Shown piece after piece: positions 24,522 through 35,426 of a DNA stretch of 64,000 nucleotides. The notes below the pieces were generated by a model that saw only the letters and a program-made list of their open reading frames with translations, made no database searches and had not been told where the DNA came from. Within the stretch, counting starts at the first letter, position 1; each line of letters begins with the position of its first letter. A program made the translations under genes and the position numbers. The DNA is from Chlorokybus atmophyticus (lineage: Eukaryota > Streptophyta > Chlorokybophyceae > Chlorokybales > Chlorokybaceae): assembly GCA_009103225.1 (NCBI GenBank), contig RHPI01002503.1:566624-630623 (forward strand), in the 5' to 3' direction.

Positions 24522-27338
24522 ATGGGGTGGACCGCGGATGGGCCTGGGGCGGCATGGGCAGTGACGGCAGCCGCCCTCCTTGTCCGCTTGTGCGTGGCGC
24601 TGCACCCCTGGTCAGGTACCTGGCAGGCGGTGCCACTACCAGCTGCTTGCATTGTGCTTGGCGCATTGCAAGAGCGAACTGCAGGCTGCTTTGTGGAGGA
24701 GAAGTATTCACGTTCACATTATCTGCTGTGTGCGCCTGCGTTGCTGGATTTGCTCGTTAGTGTGGTTTGCCTCAATTGGCTGCTTGTGCGTTTGGCATTG
24801 TCGGTTTTCCTTGCAGCATGTGCTGGAATACACATGCGGCAGGTTGTGTCGTGTCCCCTACACTAGCTGACAGCAAGCATTTCGACAACAGAGTCACTGT
24901 TTCAGCGCCAGTGTCCTGTGCAAATTTGTTTGCATGCATTAGGGTTAGCGTGTGCAGTCAATACGCGCAAGCAGCCTGCAAGTAGTCCTGTCCTAACTAC
25001 CAGCACTCCTTGTCGCACATGACGCAGCTCACCCACCATGGCTTGAGGTTATGGGAGACGTTATTGTGGTTGTGCACAGTGAAGGCAACATAGAGTACAG
25101 GACAGATTTATACCAGCGTGAACTACCGAACTAATGTTAATTGCCCACATGCTTGTGCAGGCAAGAGCACCCCTCCAATGTACGGCGATCTGGAAGCACA
25201 GCGCCACTGGATGGAGGTGACAACATCCCTGCCCATACGTGATTGGTAAGTGTATCATGCACTCATGACAGCGCGCAGAATGTTCATTATCAGAGCTTGG
25301 AGCGCTGTGCCAAACCAACATCATGCACTTGGCAGGTACACTGAGACAGAGCAAAACAACTTGACCTACTGGGGCCTGGACTACCCCCCGCTCACAGCTT
25401 ACCAAAGTTGGGCGCACGGGTCCCTCTTGCGTATGCTTCAGCCGCAGGCTGTTAACTTAACCCAATCCAGAGGCCATGAGGAACCTTTGAGGTACAGGAA
25501 ACTGCACTGCGCACCATAAAGTGTATCATTTAGTGTGCCCGTGGCTAGTTGGCTTGCTGTCTCCAACTACTGTGATTGCTGATTGCCCGCTTGTTCCGCA
25601 GTATCTTATTGTTGCGGTGGACAGTTGCCTCGTCCGACCTCCTCATCTTTTTCCCGGCTGCGTATGCCTTTGTAACAAGCTTCTACAAAGAACGAACAGC
25701 ATCAGCGAGGAATGTTGCCTATGCCATTCTTGTGCTTCAGCCGGCGTTGATACTTATCGACCACGGGCATTTTCAGGTTGAGAGTCTCTGTGGCCGCTCG
25801 TAGATTCATTTGTGCCCTTCTTTCTTCCCGTTTGTGGTGTGTTGGGGGGGGGGNGGGGGGGGGGGGGGGGGGGGGGGGGGAGGGGGAGACCTTCTCCTTT
25901 CATGCATGGCAGTGCGTCTTTGTTACTGTTTCTCATGCAATTTTGTCAAACAGTACAACTGCATTAGCCTGGGATTAGCGCTGGCAGCAATTGCAGCCTT
26001 TTCAGCAAACTTGCACGACCTGGGTGCGGTGCTGTACTGTCTGTCCTTGAATCATAAACAGGTGAGTTTGCCATGGTTCATGTTGTAGCGTCTTACCACA
26101 ACATGTTTATGCAGATTATTTAGGCAATGCTCATGTCAGGGTTTCACCACCATTGTTGTTGTTGCAGATGAGTGCTTACTATGCCCCAGCAATCTTTGCA
26201 TACATGCTTGGCCATGCCTTCAGCAGTTGGCATTCGCTGCTTGCCACGTTCCCAGCGGTGTTTGCAGTTGTCGGGACATTTGCCGTGTGCTGGGCACCAT
26301 ACCTGCACTCCACAGACTCGATCCTTCAGGTAGTGTACTTGCTGCTTGACCAGCTGAGCGCCTCCTGCAGATTGTGCTTGGATCAGTGAGAGCCATTGCT
26401 ATGCTACAAACAGTACATCCTACAAAGCATGCCAATACCTGTATGCATGTGTAGTGTGTTTGTCAAGTGCATATTAAGCGACCACATGGCCACCAGGTGC
26501 TTACGCGGCTAGTGCCTGTCCAACGCGGTTTGTATGAAGACTATGTGGCCAATTTCTGGTGTGCAACGTCGCCCTTTATCAAGTGGAAGCAGCTGTATGA
26601 TGTGGAGACACTTACGAGGTTTTGTATTACGACAACCCTAGCAGCCTGCGTTCCAGCCATGCTGCACCAGATTATCCGGCCCAGTACCCGCGGACTCGTG
26701 TATGCCCTTTTCAACTGCAGCCTGGCCTTCTTCCTGTTCGCTTTCCAAGGTACTGCTCAACCAGCAACATCGCGTAGCAATTACAAACCGTGCATCAATG
26801 TTAGCTTCATGGCTCTCACCACACTTGGCCAAGGTATGGCAGGTTTGCTTACAACCACGTGGTTTTGGCAGTACATGAGAAGTCAATACTTCTTCCCCTC
26901 CTTCCAGCTGCGATGCTGAGCTACGAGGAGCCAGCGTTGATCAAGTGGCTCGCGCCGCTCGCGGCTTTCAGCATGTATCCACTGCTCAAGCGCGACGGCC
27001 TGACCTTGGCTTACGCGTGTGTTGTAATCATGTATCTCGCCATCTTTGAGCACGGTGATGAACCTGACGAGGCTGCTGGGGAGCCTGCAAGTGCAACTTT
27101 GCACACAAAGCTGCGCTTTGCATCTCTGTCGCTGTTGTTGGTTCTGCACTTGCTAGAAGCGTTTATCCCACCACCAGAAAGATACCCCTTTTTGCACCCG
27201 GCGCTTTTTTCGGCGATGGCATTTGTCCACTTTGCCCTCATAGGGCTGTATATGAACTGGAGGCAGTGGATGTCACCTGTTGGCGGAGCAGCAGCTGTGC
27301 CGGTGGAAGTGTTCACTGAGAAGCCAAAAGAGGATTGA
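24522..27338 (+). CDS. ALG6: Dolichyl-P-Glc:Man9GlcNAc2-PP-dolichol alpha-1,3-glucosyltransferase
   Basis: Eight exons: 24522-24615, 25161-25245, 25336-25491, 25602-25776, 25954-26061, 26168-26329, 26497-26749 and 26872-27338 (499 residues). Family motifs appear in order: LLVRLCVALHPWSG; MYGDLEAQRHWMEVT; RDWYTETEQNNLTYWGLDYP; PPLTAYQSW; SRGHEE; IDHGHFQYN; RLVPVQRGLYEDYVANFWC; FAFQVHEKSILLPLLP. HFQYN and VHEKSILL favour ALG6 over ALG8. Many hydrophobic segments fit a multi-pass ER protein of the ALG6/ALG8 (GT57) family. It adds the first glucose to the lipid-linked N-glycan precursor in the ER lumen. The length matches the family. A G homopolymer with one N lies in intron 4 (about 25846-25880), outside the coding sequence. 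Confidence 0.95.
25846..25880. repeat. Poly-G tract with one ambiguous base
   Basis: Nearly 35 consecutive G with a single N at 25854 lie in intron 4 of ALG6. The length is unreliable and the tract is probably a sequencing or assembly limit. Confidence 0.9.
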
Positions 27339-27610
27339 ACCTTGCAAGCGCAAGCCCCAACTTCCTCTCCCCCAATTTTTGTACAATACTTAGACCTCGT
27401 ATAGCTACAGGAGTAAGTTGCGTGCGTTGGCATTGGTGACAACCACGCCCTTTGTACACAGTTCTATAAGCATACAATATCGCAGATTCTATCATACGCT
27501 CCTTGTGTCTTGACTCTGGTTTGTCTGGAAAGGACTGCAGTGCTGCCTTGAGCTGTGGTATGCACAACATTGCAGCAGCGAGACCACAATATTTTGTCCA
27601 TGCAGTCTTG

Positions 27611-27810
27611 CTATGCCGTAGTGCCGCAAAATCTTCGTAAAAGAAACAACTCTAGGCGGGCGTCATACAAATTTAACTATATGGTCTGCGGTGATAGTTA
27701 TGCAATCTAGTGCATGACGACTAGAATGCATAGATGCACGGGGTTTTGACGAAAGTTGTATAAACAATTTTGCCGCCGCAAAATACAAAGATTTCGCAGC
27801 ACTACCATAG
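27611..27810. mobile_element. 200-bp MITE-like inverted-repeat element
   Basis: The left end (27611-27639) reads CTATGCCGTAGTGCCGCAAA then ATCTTCGTA. The right end (27784-27810) is its imperfect reverse complement, TACAAAGATTTCGCAGCACT then ACCATAG. The interior is short, AT-richer and non-coding. Size and termini fit a non-autonomous DNA transposon. A TA duplication at the tips is possible but cannot be distinguished from the repeat itself. Confidence 0.55.
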
Positions 27811-29716
27811 TCTCTGCCTAGACACATGCAAGTTCCATATAACTTGGATCGCTATGGAGTCTCTCTAATGCTGATGTATGAGGTCTGTGTTCAGTTTGTG
27901 GTGTGCCACACATGCACCGACTTATACCTTATGCATAGCAGAGACGATGCTTGCTTGTATTGGACCTTTGCAGACTCGCGCAGCAAGTGGGCTTTTATCC
28001 AATGTGATAAATTACAAACTTTCGTGACGTCAATGAAATTGGATAGCTTACGCTCTCGCCGAGAATATATAAGAAAGAGATTGTCACGCCTACTTAAACA
28101 CATTGCCGAAGTTTGCTGGTTTGTGGATGCTCTATAATGTCTTCATCACAGCACGTTACGCGGTTTTGGGAGGTACGGCTCGTGTACTGGGTACAAGCAG
28201 AAAATTGCGCCAAGGGCACATGTGCAAGTGCCTATCGTTGCCGTTAATGCATGCATGACCAACAAGGGGGCGGTAGCAATAGGGGTAGCCTTAAGGGTAG
28301 AGTTAGCCTGGTGGTCGTGTATGCGGCATACGCATCTGCAATATTAAGGTGCATGTGCGTGCTGCATGTATGTGGTGCATGGTGTTAAAATGTATGCTTA
28401 TAAAAGCGTCGCGCTTATCATGTACATATTGCTAGTTGGGAGAGCCTTTGCAAAGCTGATTACACGTTTCGCGATGCATTAGTTAAGATCGTGATTATTA
28501 TTATCCATCACTTTGGTGTGTTGTACCACTTATGAGAGTGATATTGCAATATCATCAATGCGATTGCTTTCTCTCCAGCGCGCACAAGCTACTGAAACAC
28601 TACCACTTGTGGCGACCATTACGTCTTACGTAGGTGCATTCATTGCAGTTGTAATGACCGTGTGAGGTGATGTGACCTTATGCATGGGACAGGGGAAGGG
28701 GGAATTCGCAGGCAATCGCGCTCAAATTAAACAAAAAAAATTATACATGAATCGGTGGTAAGCCATGTCCCCAAGTGCCATGTAGGCAGGTTTCAAAGAT
28801 TGAGCTTTTTGATTGTTTCAATATTACTCGTGCATGACAAATACAATGCGCACGAAAGAAAAGGGGGGTAGAAAAGGGGGGAAACATCAACATTTATTCA
28901 TTGTTGATGTTACACATACCAACAATGCAATTAGCATATGAAAGTTGGGTGAAAAACACTCACCACAAGAACCCCAATCTGGCTGATAATGGACAGAACA
29001 TATTACATGCAACATGCATTTTCCTTAAGCAGTGTTCCATGGCAAATGATGATAGATTGGCGGGGCGGCCAAATAAGCCTAGTATAGTGGTATCATTAAT
29101 GGTTGAAATTGTGAATTGCATTCCATTGTGTAACTTTTCACCTCGCCGTTTTTCAAGCCACAACTTTCACTTTCACCCTTCAAATATTTAAAACCTTAAA
29201 TGTCACAAAACTATCGTTTGGTCGTCATATGCATTGCATTATTGCGCTGTACCGTACATGGTTGCAATGTACGCTCGCTGTAATAACACACTTTCCTTGA
29301 ACATCCTCCAGTATTAACAAATTTCAAGCGAATTAATGTATATATGGCAAACCTTGCTCTTTATCAACGACTAGAACACTTGCGGTAAAGACAAATGGTG
29401 CTAGTAGGGAAAGTCATGACAAATAGGGTATACAAATGTATACCCTTTGCACACCCCAATCAACAAATTTCAGTGGAATTCGTTAAATGGGGTGTGCATT
29501 TATGTAGGTGCAATATTTGGTTCAAAGCTTGCACTATCCTTGCGAGCACAACCACCGATCATTATCTCGATATGGTGACCAGCTGTCACTGCATAGATAA
29601 TATGAAATGTATAACTACCTCGCTATATTGACGTTATAAAAACGAGGACCGTACTTCGTACTTGAACACAACCCCCTTTGATACAACACTCCTTCGAAAG
29701 TATAGGGCGGGGGGGG
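27811..29716. other. Gene-poor AT-rich stretch
   Basis: No supported gene. It holds a perfect 10-bp hairpin at 28883-28911 (AACATCAACA, 9-base loop, TGTTGATGTT), the repeated phrase TACAAATGTATACCC / ACACCCC near 29430, and a G run at 29709-29717. The open frame at 27826-28137 has no recognisable domain or codon pattern. Confidence 0.5.
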
Positions 29717-29985
29717 GAATGGAGCATGCATGCAGGGTCGTTGGCACTAACATTCTAACTGACGCGTTCGACACATACTTGAACAACTACTATTCAACCA
29801 TTCAAGTTCGCTCGCAAACCAATCTTGTGGTTCAGGTGACTAGTCGCTGTTCTATTACGTATCTGTCTTTCAAAACAACTTTACTCATATGACGTATCTG
29901 CACTGCAGATCATGATATTTGTGGCAATCTGTCTGGGACTCTGCGGCACCTACCTGTATTATCTGAAGCCTTTCTTCGAGCGCAC
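29717..29985 (+). pseudogene. Exact 269-bp copy of PAS-gene exon 10-intron-exon 11
   Basis: These bases are identical to 20581-20849. They include the end of intron 9, all of exon 10, intron 10 with its GTGACTAG donor, and the first 77 bases of exon 11. The copy starts after a G run and ends at a single N (29986), after which the sequence is unrelated. A perfect match including intron, bounded by a homopolymer and an N, points to an assembly join error. A very recent duplication cannot be excluded. It cannot encode a functional protein. Confidence 0.9.
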
Positions 29986-30113
29986 NAAGTAGTGACATCT
30001 AATATGGTAGTGACAAGTATGCTCAAAACATACGTGGTCTCTGCATCGAGGGTAGACTGTAGCATCGCCAAATATCGCAGCAATCACGTCAGCTGATGGG
30101 GATATCAGCCATC

Positions 30114-30662
30114 TCAGGTGGCAAATCCAAGGGACGGACAGTGTTGACAGCGGGCAGTGTGGTGGTTGTTGTGGTTGTTGGCCGCGGCGGCGGCGTCATT
30201 GTCCGGCGGGCGCGTCGGTTGAGGAGGAGCGAACGGGGTTAATTTTAGGGTGAGTGTGGTGAGGCTGGTGGTGGTGGCGGCGGGGCGAGGGCCCTCCGCC
30301 TCATGAGGTTTGGCCTTCCGCTGATAGCTGTCTTGCGGTTGGCTGCTTGCCGCGGCGCTGCCGTCGGGGGTGTGGGTGTCGGTGTCGGTGTCGGTGTAAC
30401 GGGTGGCCTTGGTGGCGGATTGGGTTCTGTTGCCACGTATCAGGCGCGTGTCAGGTGCAGCACCTTCGTTAAAAGGTGCGGCGATGTACAGCTGGTTGTA
30501 GGCGCAGCTTGCCTCGTTCTGTGTGCCAAGCATGCTACACTGCTTCTGAGGCAAATGGTTCTTCCCGGCGTAGATATCACGGACTGTGCGTGTGTGGGAT
30601 AGCAGTCCTTGCAGAGGTTGCATTTGATATGAGGCTTTTGTACAACTACAGCTTACTGGCAC
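30114..30662 (-). CDS. Possible low-complexity hypothetical protein (C-terminal part)
   Basis: An open frame of 182 codons contains TVRDIYAGKNHLPQKQ, then a Thr/Asp repeat (TDTDTDTHTP, from a GTGTCG repeat on the + strand), then Ala/Pro/Asn-rich sequence with HNNHH. No family is recognised. The composition could be chance in a biased region. It sits just beyond the suspected misjoin at 29986, so its true neighbours are uncertain. Evidence is the open length only. Confidence 0.25.
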   Translation of the reverse strand: MPVSCSCTKASYQMQPLQGLLSHTRTVRDIYAGKNHLPQKQCSMLGTQNEASCAYNQLYIAAPFNEGAAPDTRLIRGNRTQSATKATRYTDTDTDTHTPDGSAAASSQPQDSYQRKAKPHEAEGPRPAATTTSLTTLTLKLTPFAPPQPTRPPDNDAAAAANNHNNHHTARCQHCPSLGFAT

Positions 30663-31143
30663 TCATATCAGTTCAACATGCTAGCTTTGGAGCATGCTGT
30701 TTACATGCAGAAGAAACCCTACCATTCGAGTTGACCACATGCACGTAAGGCGGCGTCTGGTGCGTCTGTTGTTTTGTGGGTATGTGGGTGCGTGTGGCGG
30801 TGCAGGAGGAGCGGGGCAGGGGCAGCTTTCATCGGCAGCTGCCACCTGCGTGTGACCACACTGTCTGCGCACTGAGCACGTCTATGCAGCGCTGTTAGCA
30901 TCGTGAGGTCAAAAACGTATAGGGTTGCATTGAACTGCTATGCAACATCACGCATTTAGCTGAGTTGCAAAGTCGCGTATCCACAAGGAGCATATACACC
31001 ACAGTCTGTGCATGAACATCGCAGTTGTGGGGAAGCCATAGGAAACCTCACTGTACTTTGCTTTCCTATTCATTGTGAGTCAATGTGCGGCAGCTTTACC
31101 CATGCCCATCTTAGTGACTGCATTGCACCACAGGTTTGAGACA

Positions 31144-34061
31144 ATGGCGGCAGTTGCAGCCTCCTTGGTTCGGCCAGTCGGTTGTGAAGCGGGCCCATCA
31201 CCAAGGTGTGCTGGCCGTGCAAAATCTCTTGTGGAAGAGCCCCATCTTCTCCGAGGCAATGGTCGGTTGCTTGGAGCCAAGCCATGCCTCAACATGCCAG
31301 TGCGAAGCACTTTGCGGAGGCGGTATGTGGCACCAGCTGCCGAGCTTGACAGCGCATCGAGTAATAACGGGCCCATCAGCACTGCATCCACGTCCTCGCG
31401 CCAGGTGCACATTGTGGTGCGCATCTGTGGGCAGATAGCTGCAGTGGCCCAACATGGTCGTGCTTGTCATTAGATGTCTCTGCTCGGGCATGCCAAAAAT
31501 GTATAGTCAAGTTTATGGTCGGCTCCCCAACAGGATGGTACAAGGCGAGCATCATCAAGGGCAACAGCAGGGTATGAGCACAGTGATGACGTTCTTGTCC
31601 ACCGCGGAACACAAGCGGACTTCAGCGATCACTCAGATGGGCAAGGATTTAACAACAGGTAGGGTGTACATGTGCCATATTTGCAAGCAGGTCTTCAGTA
31701 TCACGGGTGGAATGTCAAGAAGCTGAGTCATGGTTTCTGCTGCGTGCAGCTACAGATCGGGAACACCTCAGGTGCCGCACACGCTGTACAGAGAGACACC
31801 TGCGGCAGAGGAGGAGGACCCGGTGACAGCAGAGGCGTGGGATCTGCTGCGCAAGAGCATCATGATGTATGCGGGCCGCCCCGTTGGCACTGTCGCAGCT
31901 CACGATCCAACCAGCGACGCATTGAATTATGATCAGGTTAGCATTCATTTCTTACATGGCTGCATTTGTCTCCAACACTGCTTCAGCATTGTATGCTTGT
32001 GGATTGTCAGTGAGGTCATACGCTCATCTTGCACCTGACAGGTGTTCATGCGCGACTTTGTGCCATCCGCGCTCGCCTTCCTCATGAAGGGTGAGCACAA
32101 GATTGTCCGCAACTTTCTGTTGCACACTCTGCGCTTGCAAAGTTGGAAGCGCCGCGTGGATTTCTTCGAACCAGGAGAGGGCTTGATGCCAGCGTCGTTC
32201 AAGGTGGGACTTGGTTTCAAACATATGATGGAGCATGCCTAGTCAACAAAATTTGTAACACCTACATGCCTGCAGGTTGTGTTCACTGCCTTAGAGGAAG
32301 GCACCCAAGAAACACTGGTGGCTGACTTTGGAGAGCTGGCTATTGGTCGTGTGGCGCCAGTAGACTCGGGGCTGTGGTGGATCATCCTGTTGCGCGCATA
32401 TGGCATTGCCACAGGAGATCACAGCCTAGAAACTAACCCAGCTTTTCAGAAAGGCATTAAACTGATTCTTAAGGTTTGTTTTCTCTATATCTATATATAG
32501 GTGCATACAGCATAGTTTTCTCATGTCTAACTTGCCTCGCGCCAACTTGCAGATCTGCTTGGCGGACGGATTTGATATGTTTCCTACCATGTTGACGACA
32601 GACGGGTGTTGCATGGTTGATCGGCGGATGGGCATTGATGGCCATCCGCTGGAAATCCAGTCATTGTTCTATCAGGCTCTTCGCTGCGCTAAAGTCCTGC
32701 TGCGTCCCGAAGATGGTGGAGATGAGATGATCACCCGTGTTGAGAAGGTACAGAGTAGCTTCCACTGGTATTCACCATGCACTATGCAATAGCTCAAAAG
32801 GAATGTACCCTTGAACATGCAGAGGCTGGCAGCGCTGGCGTTTCACATCCGCGAGTATTACTGGTTGGATCACAAGAGTCTCAATGACATATACCGCTTC
32901 AAGACGGAGGAGTACAGCCATGACGCAGTCAACAAGTTCAACGTGTATCCTGACTCCATTCCGGACTGGCTGCTGGACTGGATGCCAGATCATGGTATGT
33001 TCAGCTTTCTTGTCAAGCAGTTGTTACTAGCACGAACAATCATCTTACCAATGTGTTCTCCCAGGTGGTTACCTTATTGGCAATGTTGGTCCTGCGCGCA
33101 TGGACTTCAGGTTTTTCTCCCTGGGAAACTTCATGGCAATCACGTCCTCGCTGGCCTCAGAAGAGCAGGCTGAGGGCATAATGGACCTCGTTGAGACTCG
33201 CTGGTCCGACCTGGTAGCCAACATGCCTCTCAAGGTAAGCACCATCAGCCTGTATACCACCAATGCGACTCATACTTGCAGAGTACAATGCGTTTTCTCT
33301 ACACACATTCAACAACTTGTTGCTCTTGCAGATTTGTTACCCTGCACTGGAGGGCACGGAGTGGAAGATTATCACAGGCAGCGATCCGAAGAACACGCCG
33401 TGGTCGTACCACAACGGTGGTTCATGGCCTGTCCTGCTGTGGCCCTTCACTGCTGCGTGCGTGAAGACGGGCCGCCCTGAGCTCGCATACCGCGCCATCC
33501 AACTGGCTGAGAGGCGCCTCCAACAGGTAAACAACGCAAAGACACAAGCCTTACATGCTCGTAGCATTCTCATGTTGTTGTCAGCACTTGAAGCAACATC
33601 ATGTAAGCAACTAACCACAGAGGTCACACGGCTCCAGGTTGTCAGTGCCAATATGCTCGAGTGCTTGACAGTCATCAACTAGGCCAAGTAGCCTGTTCAG
33701 TCAATAGTGGTTTGACTAGTGTTGTCAAGTGTAATGTCTGCTTTTTTTTTGGTTAACACACTACTTACGATGCTGTGCGATGGATTTTTGTTTGTAGGAT
33801 GGTTTTCCGGAGTATTATGATGGTAAAAAGGGGAGGCTGGTGGGCAAGCAGTCGCGCAAGTTCCAGACGTGGACGGTGGCGGGCCTGCTCGTGGCCAAGC
33901 TGTTGCTGGAGGACCCGCGGCGCATTGACATGCTGTGCTTCGGCGAGGATGAGGACATGATGCGTAAGTATGAGTCCATGGGACCTTCCTTTTACATACG
34001 CGCGCCCACACCGGGACCAACCAACAACTACGCCAAGTCACCTGATGCTGACTACTATTGA
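31144..34061 (+). CDS. Alkaline/neutral invertase (GH100), probably plastid-targeted
   Basis: Ten exons: 31144-31404, 31534-31658, 31750-31936, 32042-32203, 32276-32473, 32553-32747, 32823-32994, 33065-33234, 33332-33526 and 33798-34061 (642 residues). The enzyme hydrolyses sucrose to glucose and fructose. Conserved GH100 blocks: [37 protein letters not shown] (contains the catalytic Asp of the family), [42 protein letters not shown] (catalytic Glu region) and [19 protein letters not shown]. The first 90 or so residues are rich in Ala, Arg and Ser and fit a transit peptide, so a plastid location is inferred. The start at 31144 gives this N-terminus; an in-frame upstream TTG is unlikely. No intact signal peptide for acid or cell-wall invertase is present. 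Confidence 0.95.
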
Positions 34062-35426
34062 GTATGGGCTGGAGCACAGGAAATCTCAATTCAAGGTTGG
34101 TTATTAGGTGGATTTGGTGGACATATATGCGCATTTGATATGGCGACATTGCATGGTACAGGTGCGGTGCGGAGCCATTGACATGATCGTATGTTTTGTA
34201 TCAGTATATTGATTGGCAAGTCGTCTGGGAAAGTTGATGTGGCCCAGAAGGCGATAAGGAGGTGTAGTCATCAGTTAGTGTAGTTGTGTATCAGTAGGGT
34301 TGTTGGTTTACAGCACGTGTAGGGCAGGTTGAATAGTGTGTGTCAGTTATTATAAGCACGACGTTGCAAGGGGTCACTGCAGTTCACAAATGCTTCATCT
34401 GGTTTTGAGGGAAGGGGGGGGGGGGGGGCGGCTGCTATGGACTCTATTGTGCCCATAGTGGCACACTTTCCTATGCCCACATGATGGTCGCATGTCAAAT
34501 TACAATATGGTGTTGTTCTGCATTGTCGCAGTCCAACTCGCACTGGCTGCCACTGTGCTGGTATTTGCATTGAGCTGCATATATATATACCATGTGCGCG
34601 GCATATGTCAAAATAGAGCAAAACTCTGGTGTTGTGCTATGCTATGCATGTGCAAGCCGGGTTCTAGTGGCTAGGCTGCATTGACAATATCAATTGCAAC
34701 TTTGCTTATTCACAGTCACTACTTCCACCTGGTTGGTGGCTGTGACGTGTGTCGAGTACACTAACTACTCATCCTAATACAAACGTGTATGGATTGTATG
34801 CACTCTGTTACTTCATGCCACAGTACCATGCACCCATATGAACAATATCACACCCCCATGTGCGTGCATGCAAGGCTAATGTTGAATCAGCCTCTTTCGT
34901 GTCCACTGCAACTGTACTTCAATCTGTACCACAACGTTTGTGCCAATGGGCGCATGCGTGCGTCCTGGCCTAACATTGCATTAGACACTGTCGTGTCCAT
35001 TGTAATTGCCGTACTTCCTTTTGCAACAAAACTGTGCCATATAACATCGGCAGTGTAATGAAGTGAGAGTGGCGAGTTAATTTGTGCAAAAAAGGGTTAA
35101 CAGGGTTAGTGTGGACAATGGTTCATCTGGCTGGAACAAATAACCCTGTCTCATTCACACCAACTTGGGCCATGATTTAGGAATACAATCTGCTGTGACC
35201 TGAGTACCCTAGTTGCGGCAAGTGACACTCGTTTCACATGATGAGATTGCACCAACGAGTTTTCAACGCCTGAATGTCCACAGCAATACACACTTGACGC
35301 TAACATTACACTCACCGGCTACCTGCGCCCGCACCCAGCTCAACTATTTGTATACTATATACCCTCAGCTTCCAACTGACACATACAAAAACCCAGCAAA
35401 AGAATCTCTCAACATGTCAAAATTGT
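34062..35426. other. Convergent 3' region, invertase and UGP3
   Basis: The two flanking genes run toward each other, so this stretch holds both 3' untranslated regions. A poly-G run lies at about 34411-34428. On the minus strand TGTAA, the green-algal polyadenylation motif, occurs about 115 bases beyond the UGP3 stop (TTACA near 35306-35310 on +). I see no gene. Confidence 0.5.
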
